This document shows, piece by piece, positions 46,098 to 58,390 of a DNA stretch of 64,000 nucleotides. Below the pieces are notes generated by a model. It ran no database searches. It saw only the letters and a list, made by a program, of their open reading frames with translations, and was not told the origin of the DNA. This DNA comes from Deinandra increscens subsp. villosa (Eukaryota; Streptophyta; Magnoliopsida; Asterales; Asteraceae). A program made the position numbers and the translations under genes. The stretch is from positions 125,290,952-125,354,951 of the forward strand of contig JBCNJP010000007.1 of assembly GCA_039602395.1 (NCBI GenBank). The letters are read 5' to 3'. Each line of letters opens with the position of its first letter. The first letter of the stretch is position 1.

Positions 46098-46357
46098 AAT
46101 TGTAAATTGCCTTCTAATTTCTTGTAAATTGTTTATACAAATCGTGGAGATATGTGTGATAGGTTTGGTACTAGCCTACTAGGTTTACCAGTTTTAAACC
46201 AGACCTACTAAAACCAGATTTCTAATAGAATTATGAACCGAATATTGGATCGATGCATGAAATATTCCGTGATTAAATCATTTAATCATGGATAGACAGT
46301 CACCAATAATACTATACTATTTTTTTAATGGTAATTTATATTGGGTGCTGCTAATTA

Positions 46358-46857
46358 NNNNNNNNNNNNNNNNNNNNNNNNNNNNNNNNNNNNNNNNNNN
46401 NNNNNNNNNNNNNNNNNNNNNNNNNNNNNNNNNNNNNNNNNNNNNNNNNNNNNNNNNNNNNNNNNNNNNNNNNNNNNNNNNNNNNNNNNNNNNNNNNNNN
46501 NNNNNNNNNNNNNNNNNNNNNNNNNNNNNNNNNNNNNNNNNNNNNNNNNNNNNNNNNNNNNNNNNNNNNNNNNNNNNNNNNNNNNNNNNNNNNNNNNNNN
46601 NNNNNNNNNNNNNNNNNNNNNNNNNNNNNNNNNNNNNNNNNNNNNNNNNNNNNNNNNNNNNNNNNNNNNNNNNNNNNNNNNNNNNNNNNNNNNNNNNNNN
46701 NNNNNNNNNNNNNNNNNNNNNNNNNNNNNNNNNNNNNNNNNNNNNNNNNNNNNNNNNNNNNNNNNNNNNNNNNNNNNNNNNNNNNNNNNNNNNNNNNNNN
46801 NNNNNNNNNNNNNNNNNNNNNNNNNNNNNNNNNNNNNNNNNNNNNNNNNNNNNNNNN
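46358..46857. other. assembly gap (500 N)
   Basis: Exactly 500 N. ORFs through it on both strands are artefacts. Confidence 0.98.
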
Positions 46858-47339
46858 TCCTAATTTGTGTCTGATTAGGTTTCTTGTTTTACAAGTTCTA
46901 GGAGTATTATAAATAGGGTTCATAGGTGTACGGTTTATGTACCTTCAACTATTATATTAATCAACAAGTATTATTTTTGTTAAATCTATCTAGCTTTTGA
47001 TTAAGTTAAAGAAGACCTGATTACCAAATCATACCTAATGGTTCGGGTTACATCCCCACACCTTCCAAATCCATTATCATAAGTTTATAAGTAATTCAAA
47101 ACTTGTCCATAAACAATTACTATAAATTTCATTTGCACCCGTTTTGTCCCGTTTCATGTTTTCAAGTCCAATTCTGTCCAAACATGTCTAGAGCTTCGGG
47201 CTTCAACCTGACACATTTCCAATCTAGTCCAAGTGTGTTTTCATACATTAAAATAAATTCATACCAAGTTTTACAAACAGATTTCTGTCATGTATTGTTT
47301 TCATCCGTTTTGACCCGTTTCGCGTATTTGAGTTTTAAA

Positions 47340-47438
47340 AGCGTTATAGTGGAGGTCATGGGTTCAATCCCTGACAATGATGTTTTTGATGTTATTTAGG
47401 ACTACATTAGGGAGTGTGTGTTAGCCGTTAAAAAAAAC
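47340..47438 (+). repeat. short SINE-like insertion with 8-bp TSD
   Basis: Contains a tRNA B-box-like GGTTCAATCCC (about 47363) and ends GTTAGCCGTTAAAAAAAAC. The flanks GTTTTAAA at 47332-47339 and 47439-47446 are a perfect match. The A box lies too close to the B box, so the head is internally deleted. Confidence 0.5.
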
Positions 47439-47576
47439 GTTTTAAATAACTCTTTTATTACAACGGATCCGAAACTGGTTCACATATCCATGCAAACACT
47501 TCATTAGTATAGTAGAGATCCAATAGTTCCCTTATGTCACCGTTCTTTAATTAACTTACCTTCCCAAATTACCCAT

Positions 47577-47879
47577 TCAATTAACATGATAAGCTTCTAT
47601 ATGATACAAGTATGCGATTGCAGCCGAATTCTTCTTGAGATCCACTTCTACTCCTTCAAGCGGCTCAATGGCTTCCCACAATCCATGTACATTGAAGATG
47701 GCTTTGAGTTTAACCGCCCAAATCGTGTAATTGCTCTCTGTCAGGATCGGACATTGAAGAGGAATTGTGGTGTAGTTATTCACCACTTGTCGATTGCCTC
47801 CTGCTGCATCTCCCATTGTTTCTCTCTGAAATTGTTGATGAGACGAATTTTTCCGAGGAGATGGCCGTCGAGGTGACAA
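47577..47879 (-). pseudogene. copia Gag N-terminal fragment
   Basis: On the minus strand, the block ILTESNYTIWAVKLKAIFNV and HGLWEAIEPLEGVEVDLKKN, then SAAIAYLY, is the N-terminus of plant Ty1/copia Gag (DUF4219/UBN2 type). Similarity ends abruptly at about 47590, so the rest of the element is deleted. The leader and 5' LTR lie upstream at 47880-48251. Confidence 0.85.
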
Positions 47880-47998
47880 GATGAATCGATGAATCTTGTC
47901 AAAGAACCAGGAGGATCACTGATACTCTCCAATCTTTGGCCAATTTCAAGGAACGCCCTAAACGAGATTCACCGTGCGAGCAATCGGCCAAGATACCA

Positions 47999-48012
47999 AT
48001 GCTCTGATACCA
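47999..48012 (-). promoter_or_regulatory. primer-binding site (initiator Met tRNA) of the truncated copia element
   Basis: Minus-strand TGGTATCAGAGCAT is the canonical complement of the initiator Met tRNA 3' end used by plant copia elements. It lies between the LTR end and gag. Confidence 0.85.
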
Positions 48013-48014
48013 AA

Positions 48015-48251
48015 TGAATCACAGAAATGAAATTAAGAACACAATTTGACAAACGAAAATGAAGAAATCTTATTGATTATGATGAATGTTGAGAATTACA
48101 GGTGATCGGAGCTTACTTATACTAACCGAAGATTAACAACCTACCTAACGGCTATTATAAAACGATTACACAAATTTACAGAAACAGTCCCTGCAGTTTC
48201 TACTTATTGACACAAACTACCCAGACTCTACAAACTCAATTAATAGTAACA
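48015..48251 (-). mobile_element. 5' LTR of the truncated copia element
   Basis: Minus strand from TGTTACTATTAATTG to CTGTGATTCA (TG...CA), ending two bases before the primer-binding site. It is about 237 bp and contains an AATAAGA-like signal. No 3' partner is in the window. Confidence 0.65.
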
Positions 48252-48591
48252 AAAACTCACTAAGATCCTTTAATCATGTCTTGCTTGTTAAGTTATGGTA
48301 AATTAGTTAAAACAAAAATTCGGGACCAAATTTTAAAATCAATTATAACTAACGTATTAGTGGTATGTATGCTACAAAAATATATATGAATGTTCTACGT
48401 ACCAACGATTTAAAAATCATTTAAAACTAACGTATTACCTATCATACTCCACCGGTGTGTGAATGATATGTTCTACCAACGATTCTAAACTTCTTCTTAA
48501 ACAATATATTTATGTTACAAAAGTAATAATACTCTAAATAATTGAGTTTTGACCCATAAGAAAAGCAGTTTTAATGAAAATATAGACCCCC

Positions 48592-48604
48592 TTATATATA
48601 TATA
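48592..48604 (+). promoter_or_regulatory. TATA-box region upstream of the small membrane-protein exon
   Basis: A TATATATATATAC run lies about 75 bp before the ATG at 48675. Confidence 0.4.
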
Positions 48605-48674
48605 CATATATCAAAAATCAAAAGGCACATAAAAAAGCAAACCCTAATTAAGCGACAGCCGCAAGAGATCGAAG

Positions 48675-50081
48675 ATGGATGGCGATGGACATATTATATT
48701 GATTTCTTCTTCTTCTTCTTCATCTGACAACAAGAAGCCATTGATGGATGCAAAGAAGAATGAACGAGAAGAAATACCGTTACTTTCGTATATTATTTTT
48801 GTCCTCATTTTAGTTGTATATCTCTTATATGTACACTTTTTTAGTCCTGCTCCTCTACATCCGAAACCCCCATTAAACTCGGAATTAGTGGCTGGTGGTT
48901 ATCCTCAGAGGACGACGATGCCCAATGATCAGGAAGGTGGTCTTATAATCAACAACAACAACATCAGGGTACGTATATATACCTTAAAAGTTAAAACCTT
49001 CTTTTTATAGTTAAGTTTTTCTGTGATTTCTTCCCTTTTTGATGCTTTATTTTGTTTGAACTGTTAATTATGGCTCTGGCAACTAGCTTCTTTTTTATAA
49101 ACATTGTTCGTTTTTTTATGTAACTTCTGATAAACACGTACGTAGGGTTATTAATGAATTATATCAAATAATTACACAAGATCAATAGTTAAAAATCATT
49201 AACTACCTTTTGATTCATATATATTGCGTTCTATGAAAAACCCTAGGAGGTTTTGAAAACACTAATCTATACTTCTATATCAATACTTCTATACTATATT
49301 ATAATTATAATATATACGAGGATGACAAAGTTATTAATTACTTAAAAAATAGTTTTAATAGGTTAAAACAGTCTTTTAAGAAATAAGGAATCGAAATTTT
49401 ATAAAAAATTATTTCATTAAAGTTATAACTTAAAATCAAATTTTAAATAAAACTAGTTCGAAAGGAATAATAATTGAATTTCAAATTCAGTAGCTATTCA
49501 AGCTATGGTCGATTGGACCATAAGGAAAAGTTGATAGGCCATATATTTGGCCACCAAATTGATATTTTTTTCATGTGTTTTATTTTGATTGGTTAAAGAT
49601 AAAAGTACAGTTGACTTTCAAGTATTATCAAGCTATAGTGAATTTGACCATACTTAATCAGTGGACATTTTTGGAACTTAAAAAGTCAAGTGGCCGGACA
49701 TTATAAAGGAAAAGATTGATCTTATGGACATATTGGAAATTTTTCTCATTTTTTAAATCATGAATATGTTTTGTTTCTACTCTATGCACTTCATGAAAGA
49801 TTTATCGGTTATTGTAACTGAATTTTGCCCAGGAGGATATGACCAGTTCAGGATTCTATTTGATGCAAGTAGCTGGAGGGATAAAAGATTGGATAAATGC
49901 TAAGCTTTTTAAGGTATATTATAATTTCTATTATTAGGTAAAAACTATCAATCTAGCATAGACTAACACATTATTATTTGGATTGCCCCAATAATGTTGT
50001 AAAATTTCCTATATCTTAGAAAGTTTACATGTTTAATTACTTATTAAATTTGCCTATTAGGATGGAGGGGGCATTCAATAG
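48675..50081 (+). CDS. putative chimeric gene: membrane-protein exon plus copied DUF1664 exon
   Basis: The first exon (48675-48968, donor GTACGT) encodes 98 residues: a Ser-rich start, a basic/acidic linker, one membrane segment (LLSYIIFVLILVVYLLYVHF, about residues 37-56) and a Pro/Asn-rich tail. I do not recognise it. Downstream, 49704-50060 is a copy, introns included, of the DUF1664 gene around its exon 9. The copied exon (49836-49913, or from 49833 with the earlier AG) reads DMTSSGFYLMQVAGGIKDWI and is phase 0, matching the first exon. A further AG at 50060 would add a short terminal exon (DGGGIQ, stop at 50079). The splicing is a model. If it is wrong, the first exon reads on to a stop at 49010 (111 aa). 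Confidence 0.45.
49704..50060 (+). repeat. duplicated genomic segment of the DUF1664 gene (exon 9 and both flanking introns)
   Basis: Matches about 56506-56843 over exon and intron sequence, for example TCATGAATATG and AATTTTGCCC-type intron bases before the exon, and GAAAGTTTACATGTTTA-like sequence after it. Because introns are retained, it was copied from DNA, not through mRNA. One codon is deleted in frame relative to the parent exon. Confidence 0.85.
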
Positions 50082-50368
50082 ATGACACGAGATGAGGTTC
50101 AACTCACGCGAGTCACCGCTATGGCCAGTTAAAAAGAAATGCCATTAGATGGAATGGAGAAAAATGGGTTCATGAACCAGTGAAAATATAGCCAATTTGC
50201 ATCATTTATGGGTTTAATTTTATATATATATGATATGAACTTGTGTAGATTAGCGTGAATCTTTGCTTTTTATGTAGCTAGCGTAGCTATAATCGTACAA
50301 ATATTTGAATCTTTGAAAGCAAATTAATCTAATGTAATTTTGAGAAAATTAATTTTGTGCTGAAAATG

Positions 50369-50685
50369 GACTATCCACAGTGACATTTTGGTCTCTTTAT
50401 AGCGCCCCCACACCGCCATCGGGGTGCAAAGGGGCAAAAATTTTGTTGAAGCGTTTTTGTTATAGCGCCAGTGATGAAGAAAGGTGATTGGTTAGTTTTT
50501 TTTAATGTCTTTTTTTAATGGGTGAGAATTTTGAAGGTTTTATTTTTTATATAAAATAATAATATAATTGTGTAATAATTAGAGGAAGACTTATGACTAT
50601 ATTTTTAGTCATGAAGCCCCTCTTTGACTAGTATTACACATGTCAAAAAAATGTTTAAGAGAGGCCTTATGACTTTGAATAGCCT
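50369..50685. mobile_element. Tourist-like MITE, diverged
   Basis: The left end GGACTATCCACAGTG and the right end GAATAGCC followed by TAA resemble those of the elements at 45101 and 58091. An internal TAGCGCC motif is shared with 58091. The left flank lacks a clear duplication. Confidence 0.4.
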
Positions 50686-52245
50686 AAGAAGTATGATAAA
50701 TCTAAAAAGGCTATGAAGAATTTGAGACATTAGATTATTTAATCAATAGTTAAGATAAAATTAATGGAGAAAAAGAATAATGAAAAGACATTTTAGTCTT
50801 AGTCATTTTTATTGACTTTTTTATCTTAGCACCATTTTTTAATCTTCATAACGTTTACAAACGACATTATTATTTTTTTTAAAGTACATCATAAGAATGT
50901 GATTAACAATCTGATTCCTTGTTTGCAAATCACACACATAGCAATATTCAAAGTTGCTTTCACCACTGAACAAATCGAAAACATAAACAAACGAAAATCA
51001 ATAAATAAACAAAAATTAAATGGATTATCACCTACCAAAGGATTAGGGTTGAACAGATCTGAGAGCCACCAACGCAAATATGTTTATTCCCGTTAATGAT
51101 GTTATGCGATCGGAGATTGAGGAAGATTGGGGAGGCAGGTAAATAATAGAGGGATGGTGCTTTGATTGAGAGCAGGTGAAAGCATGTATGGCCTCCTTGT
51201 GCTCACATTTCAGATATATTTTCTAATTGACCGTGACCCACAGAGAAGACTTTCTTTACCGGTCATTGGAGATGAGACCTCCGTTAACAACGTTAAATAA
51301 ACCACCTAAGTTTTATATGCATCACATGGTTGTACAATCAGTAGTGGGGGTTGTACATAACAGAAACTATTCATCAAGTTTTGCTTTGTTAATAGTGGAT
51401 AACTCTACACTAATTTTGGAATGGTTTAGTTATGAGGAGAATCATTCCTTGAGAATGTACTACCCCTAATAATAAGGGATCTGAATTAAAAACGGGTCGA
51501 ATGGCCCATTTTAAGGATTCACATGAATTTTTTAGGTAGAAAAAATTCAGTATAAAGATCAGGCAACGCTTGAAATTTCGACATGTAACACACATGTAAC
51601 ACTCAAGATCTTCTTAGGTAGATACCGTACTTAAGAGTATGCGATATGGTGTACATGGTGTGACTACGTGACACCCACCCACACAGGGCCACGACTTGAA
51701 ACACAGCCCCACCCTTGTGCGGGTGGAGTGTGTAGCTTTGGTGTGTGGAGATTCCACATATGCAGATGGTGTATATTGTTCCAATCAAAACATGACATCA
51801 ATTTTTTTTATATTTAAACTAATAAAAAATAACCCAACTTTATATAACACAACTCACACCATCATATCCACCCACAAAGATAAGTCTAGTTATTACTAGC
51901 GTGACAACTCCACACAGACAACTTCACACAGACATACTTGATGCCATTTGATTAAAAAATTAGTGATTTATGGTATAAACAAGGGTCATTATAAAGAAAC
52001 ACAGGGGTTACTAAATTCACAACATCATCATGATCGTTTGTCTTCAAACGATCGTTTACAGCTAAACCGGATGACATGTAACGATGATGAAACCTTAAAA
52101 TTCAGCCCCCCCTCCGTTTCCACGATCGTTTACTATCAAACGATCTCTCAAACATTCGTTTTACTCCAAACAATTATGGAGATGTTGTTTATCTAGCAAA
52201 ATGGGTTGTGATTTGTGAATTTAGCGAAAGCCATAAACAATTCTT
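50686..52245. other. AT-rich intergenic stretch
   Basis: No gene seen. A cluster of AAACGATCGTTT-type palindromes lies at about 52030-52150. A CCACACC/GGTGTG-rich segment at 51630-51850 may be a decayed MITE, but its ends could not be fixed. Confidence 0.4.
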
Positions 52246-53165
52246 TTTAATAACAAGTTGGTGACCCGCCCTTGCTTCGCGACGGGCCACCCATTTACCA
52301 GTCCGTTCAAGTCAAAAAGATTTAGTATGGTAAAAGTATAAAACTATAAAGAAGTCGTGGCTAAGTCGAAAACTCTAAAAGTATAATAATAAAAGAAAGT
52401 AGAAACTTAAGTAAAAATGTTAGTGTGGTCAACGTGGCTTAGGTCGAAAACTCTAAAAGTATAATAATAAAAAAAAAGTAGAAAAGTTAAGGAGTATAAA
52501 ACATTTCGCGGTGAGCCACCCATTTACTCGTCAGTTTAAGTAATGACATTTTAATGTGGTCAAATTATTAAACAATAAAAAAATAGTGGCCAAAGTCGAA
52601 AACTCTAAAAGTATATTAAAAACAAAAGTAGAAAAGTTAAAGGGTATATAATGTAAATTCTAAAAGTTTTATGGTTAAAGCATAAAACTATAAAAAGTAT
52701 TAAAAAAACGAAAGTAGAAAAGCTAAGGGACAAAACATAAAAGTCCAAAAGTTTCTTGGTCAAATTATAAAACTATAAAAAAGTCGTGGTCAAAGTCGAA
52801 AATTCTTAAAGTATACTAAAAACGAAAGTACAAAAGTTAAGGGGTTTAAAACGTAAAAGTCTCAAAGTTTCGTGGTCAAAGTATAAAACTAATATAAAGT
52901 ATATTAAAAACGAAAGTATAAAAGTTAAGGGGTATAAAACGTAAAACTCTTACAGTCACGTTCTTAAAGTAATAAATTAAAAAGTAATAATGGTTAAAGT
53001 ATAAAAAAATGACATGGACCAAAAGTGTAATAAAAAATGACATGGACCAAAAGTGTAAAAATGAGAAATATTTTATGGCCAAAGTAAAAGAAACTAAAAT
53101 TGACATGGACCAGAAGCGTAAAAATGAAAAAATATTGTGGCCAAAGTAAAAGAAACAAAAAATTC
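52246..53165. repeat. degenerate tandem array of AT-rich units
   Basis: A module of about 100 bp built from GTGGTCAAAGTCGAAAACTC, AAAAGTATA, ACGAAAGTAGAAAAGTTAAG and GGTATAAAACGTAAA recurs about eight times with gaps. It begins beside GTGACCCGCCCTTGCTTCGC. No coding capacity; the ORF at 52876-53106 is spurious. Confidence 0.6.
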
Positions 53166-53190
53166 ACTATTAATCACCAATTCCTATTGT

Positions 53191-53200
53191 TATATATATA
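53191..53200 (+). promoter_or_regulatory. TATA box of the DUF1664 gene
   Basis: TATATATATA lies about 155 bp before the ATG at 53356, with a C/T-rich leader between. Confidence 0.5.
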
Positions 53201-53355
53201 ATAGAATATATAACCGTTTTTAAGTCCTTTTTTTTACCTAGCCAAATATCGTCCGGAAAGTTTCCCAATTCTACACATCTTTTCGTCTCTCCCGTTCTTC
53301 CCTACGCATCCGGACGCCTCCGATTGACCAAAGATTCCAGTGAGATTCGTCAAGA

Positions 53356-56300
53356 ATGGCGATGCAAACCGGAGTTAGCACCTCCAAAGTTCTCATCCTC
53401 GTCGGAGCAGGTTTTTGCATTCTTTTTGCAAATTGTTTTACCAACCCTAGAACTCGAAATTCTTATGCTTATTGTAGATCATCTTTATCGAAATCTTAGA
53501 CATCTTATGGTTCTAATTTTATAGTGAATTCCGTTAATTATCGATGAAGATTTAGGGTTTATTCTAATCATTATTTATGAGGGTTTATTGCCTCTGGCGG
53601 TTGTTGTAAAGATATTCCGTTGATAGATATGATATAGTAGCCGAACTAGTTGGAGAATAAGTCTGCTGAAACAGAGGTGATGAGTATATCAGCATCCAAT
53701 TTCAAACTTGCTTGTGTCATTAGCTCTATTTTCTGTTTGATTCATCTGTAGTTTGAAAGGTTTTAATCAAGGTAGTATAGGCCAAGATGAAAACAAGGGC
53801 ATGATATGTCATATGTTTGTGATGTTCTGTTCTTTAGTTTACATAAACATGTTGAACACTGGAACTTAATATCATTATTTTTGTTATTTATTCTTCACGA
53901 TCTCTCTTTATATGGTAGTGATTTTTCGCAGAAACTGATATGATGATAATCAAAAGTAGGCTACTTGATTTATCATATTATATATTGGCTCTTGTAGTAT
54001 TGCTTGTAGCTATGTTGCCATTTTTTGTAGTTTGTATTCACCATCCAATGACTTTCCTGTGTTGTACTTTCTCTTGTTGAATAGGCCTGACTAGTTCTAT
54101 CATCTTGAGGAGTGGAAGACTCTCTGATGTATTATCAGAGCTCCAGGAGTTAATGGCAGGTGTTAAGGAAATTGAAATGCAACCTGGAAAGTATGATAGC
54201 GCCGCTCTTGCAGCACAGGTATTTGAAAACACTTAAAGAATTATGGCTGCATATGTTATATGGTTGACTTGTTGTTGATATTGTACCTCTGATAAGGTTT
54301 AATAGAAAATGTTAGGAATTGCTTTCAAATTGTTACTTGAACAAACTATACTTCTGTTGGGGGTGGCACATAAGATTAGGCCACATGATTGTACATTGGA
54401 ATTTATTGTTATGTGTTTACTTTTTCTCATTTCATTCTTGGCCTTACTCCAGATTCGACAATTGGCACAAGAAATCCGGGAGTTGTCTATCTCCCGGCCT
54501 GTTACCATTTTCAATGGAAATTCTAGTTCTAGCGGTATGACATTTGAACTTCCTTTTTATATCTCCTTTGGATTAATACACATGCTTTCTTTAGTTTATT
54601 TAGGATGTTCTTCATAGATATTTACAATGTTCTTTGGTTTCTAATTAATGATAAGATATAAATGATTGTTATATTCAATACTTTTTTTAGAAAAAAGCAT
54701 AAGAGCATAAGCCCAATTTCCTATTTTAATTTTTTACGCTCCGAAATTCTTCTGCTTGGTATAGAACCAACACAACTTATGAACGGAACACTTTTGAAGT
54801 ATCCATACTCACTCCCATTCCCATGCCACCCTACAATCACATGTATAACCATAGTGCTTTCAGTCCAACATGCCAAACGTCCCCAAAGTGATGTTATTTT
54901 GAGACGTTCTTAGTTTTTTCGGCACCCTTTTACCTTTATATCTATGTGGTTGCATATATCAATCAAGTGTCTGCATTCTTGTTACACATTATGATCAGCT
55001 CGCGTATTAATAGTGGAGCTCGCTACCATCTTATACAACTTACATATCACCTTCAATTAAACATTCTTCTCATTAAATGTGTTATAAAGATGAAGAACAC
55101 CATAGCGTGAACAAAACAAAATTATCCCATACATGCTCTTTTTCTCGGTTTGCGTTTGTAACCAAGATCCAAAAATTTCACATGCAACATGCCAACTTGT
55201 GAAATGTAAGACGGCCGTATGCCTGAGTTAATCATTTTCGATTTAACTGTAATGCCACTCACTGATTATATGGACTTTAAGCTTCACTTTTTTCATTAAC
55301 TTCCCATATGCTGAAATTGACATTTTCCCGTCTCACAGGGGCCTACTCATCTTACTTGATGCCGGCTGCCGCACTAGGAGCAATGGGTTATTGTTATATG
55401 TGGTGGAAGGTAAGATTATACTACTTATGAAAGTCAACAAGTTGTTTGACTGGATGTATTCTCATTTCATCACATATGCATGTTTTGCTGGAGTTGGTTT
55501 CATGTCTTTGAGTCTTTCAATTTTTTCTTCAGGGTTTATCGTTTTCTGATGTTATGTTCGTTACTAAGCACAATATGGCAAGTGCTGTATCAACGGTCTC
55601 AAAACAATTAGAGAATGTATCTGATGCATTAGCCGTGAGTTTGACACCTTGTTTATAGATTGTAATCTGTTTTCTTTTTATTTATTTCTTGCTTGTTAAA
55701 TTTTTTCTGACACCCTTTTGTTTCTGATTCGGACCTGCAGTCTACAAGGAGACATCTATCAAAAAGACTTGAAAACCTTGACTGGAAATTAGATGAGCAG
55801 AAGGAAATAAGTAACCTGATTGCAGATGATGTAAGACAATTCCTTCATTTTTAGATGTTTATGATTTTTGTGCACCTTTAAAAGCATTTCTTGATGAAAA
55901 AGCTAAGTATTAACTTTTCTAGATGAATTGCTATCCTAGACTTTTCTTGTGCTTTAAAAGCCTATTAGAAAGGCATGCCCAAGTCTTCTATATCTTCTTC
56001 TAAGTTTTGATATATAGTTTTATGGTGGAAAATAGACTGGAGTTTGTAATGTACATCAAAATCATGTTGTGTAAAACCTCAACCAAAATGAATAACTCAA
56101 AGTTATAGCAAAGATCTTAATGAGAAATGAAAGAAAACACACACATAAATACAATTGTGTATAGTATAAGGTTCAGAAGCAGATGTTATTAGTTATTACT
56201 ATGAAAACTTTATTTGTAAAATGCATTATAAGGTTATTACTTTTACAAAAATACAAGTTTACTTACCGCAGTCTTTATAACTAATGTATATCATTTTATT

Positions 56301-57661
56301 TAGAGGTGGATTGAGATTGCCAACTGTACATTAATCCAAGTTTTATGCAGGTAAATGATGTGAAGTCCAATCTTAATCAAATAGGTTATGACATTAATAT
56401 GATCCATCAAATGGTGGCTGGATTGGTAAGTTTTCTAATTGTTGTTTTAATAATATTAAACAAATCTGAACATTTGCTCCTTTGTTCTTAATTACTGAAC
56501 AGGAAGGAAAGATTGATCTTATTGAAGGAAAGCAGGTGAGAATTTTTCAATCATGAATATGTTATGTTTCTGCTATACGCATTTCATGGAAGATTTCTCG
56601 GTTAATGTACTTGATTTTTGGCCAACAGGATATGACCAATTCAGGTCTGTACTATTTGATGCAAGCGGCTGGAGGGATTAAAGATGGGATAAATGCTAAG
56701 CTCTTTAAGGTTAGATATTATAATTTCTGTCATTTGTTTTAAACTAGCATACACAACACATTGTTATATGGGACGCCCCAAAAATGTTGCAAAATTTTCT
56801 GTATCCTAGAAAGTTACATGTTTACTTATTTTGCCTATTAGGGTATATATATTTTTTCTGATACATGGCACTTAACATGTGTTCTTTGGTGTGTAAGCCT
56901 TCTGACTATGAGCTATATTAGTAGATTCATTAGGAGCTCGGTGACAAATAAATCAAGTCATTCTTATGAATGGATTGATTAGAGATACTTTGTCAAAATG
57001 TGCAAATGGGTCATTTATCGTTCTGTAATCATAACTAATACATGAAAATTTTATATTGTTTAAAAAATTGGTCAAAAAAGTAACTGGGGTCGACCCACCC
57101 TGGCCCGGTCTGGACAGTTTAAACCTGCTATCCAAACTTCCTGACCAACCCATGTTTGCCATCTCTAGTTTCTTACTTTCTTGGCATCTCTAGAGCTTCA
57201 TGATTTTTATCACTTTGCATACTATCGTTTGGTTACATGTGGGCCAAATGGTATCTTAGCTATACTATGTGAAATTGTGAATCATGCAATATATGATATA
57301 TGCATTGGTTTCTTGGTGGTAAATCAATTCATCTCAAGTAACATATGTTTCAATGCACTATAGGATATTGAAACTAAGCTAGGAGAACAGCCAAAACTTA
57401 CATTTGAGGAGACTTCTTTAAAGGTTTGTGACATGTCGTTGAACCCATTTCTCCTTCTCATATTAATCATACATACTGTTGACATTTTGCACTTGAATCG
57501 TTCAGGGCCTTCAGTTTCTTACAGATTCTAATGACTCGGGCCTAAAAGAGAGTCCAGTGTTGACCAAAATCAGCAGCAAGGTAAGCAAAGATCAAGATAA
57601 CCCCAAATCAAGATTTCGCAGGCCATATCAAGTAGGGTTGTCATTTGCCAAAGACATATGA
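53356..57661 (+). CDS. DUF1664-family membrane/coiled-coil protein, 11 exons, 312 aa
   Basis: Exons: 53356-53410, 54085-54218, 54453-54534, 55339-55409, 55533-55634, 55741-55830, 56351-56425, 56503-56535, 56629-56709, 57364-57423, 57506-57661. All junctions are GT-AG and phases join to exactly 313 codons. The start is MAMQTGVSTSKVLILVGAG, a short hydrophobic N-terminus. A second hydrophobic segment, YLMPAAALGAMGYCYMWW (about residues 96-113), precedes the domain core GLSFSDVMFVTKHNMASAVS. Then come heptad-rich helices (STRRHLSKRLENLDWKLDEQ; NQIGYDINMIHQMV). The DUF1664 family is plant-specific; some members are mislabelled bZIP, but no basic region is present. The biochemical role is unknown, and plastid or mitochondrial membrane location is only inferred. 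Exon 9 and its flanking introns were copied to 49704-50060. Confidence 0.93.
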
Positions 57662-58090
57662 TTGGTTGAGCTTTGAAGGGTTGTAATTACCACTATTCTT
57701 TCATCTTTATGACGGGTCGAGGATAAACTAAAGGGGGTTTGTCTTTGGTTTCCGCTTTACGAGTCATGAATTCAAATTATTCAATACGCAGGTGGTGGTG
57801 CGCCCCTCTGTATACATATTAATTACTACTACTGCTGTATAATGCGATATGAAATAAGATATGTACAATAATATGAATCAAGAGTTAGATCATACATGCG
57901 GGCTGGTTGTTCCCGACGAGTGATATGTTGGTATAGATTTTTTCAAAACGATATTAACCTACACATAATTATAAAATTTTATAATAATATAGGCGAGAAT
58001 TAAACTCTTAAAAGAAATATATACCAAATTACCAATATAACTTCTAACTCAGCTTTACCAATTAGACTCAACCAGAATAGCTAATATTTA

Positions 58091-58390
58091 GGCTATTCTT
58101 AGTGAGGTGTTTTATATTCTTTTAATGTCTCTATAGCGTCCCATAGCGCCTTGGTATCACCCCCCAGTATGCTATGGCTCAAAATTGTGGTTAGGGCGTT
58201 TCCTCTAAAGCGCCTCCCCCCTCTTGATTTTCCGGCCCTTTTTTTGATTGTTTAGCTTTTTTTTTTCTTTTTTTAAATGTCATATAACCCCCCAAACCAT
58301 TACACTCCTTTTTCTTATAACCTCCCATGCTGACTCATCCGTCACATGTCGCATAACCCCCACCCCACTCTCAAACCACTACAAATAGCC
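58091..58390. mobile_element. Tourist-like MITE with TTA TSD
   Basis: The left end GGCTATTCTTAGTG and the right end CACTACAAATAGCC are inverted repeats, flanked by TTA at 58088-58090 and 58391-58393. It is 300 bp, with no coding capacity and TAGCGCC motifs inside. Confidence 0.8.

Noticed and set aside
53324..53524. 66-codon ORF overlapping DUF1664 exon 1
   Set aside because: Wrong frame; the ATG at 53356 gives the family N-terminus and a phase-consistent 11-exon model.
54309..54617. 102-codon ORF inside the DUF1664 gene
   Set aside because: Covers intron sequence and exon 3 in another frame; hydrophobic character comes from T-rich intron sequence.
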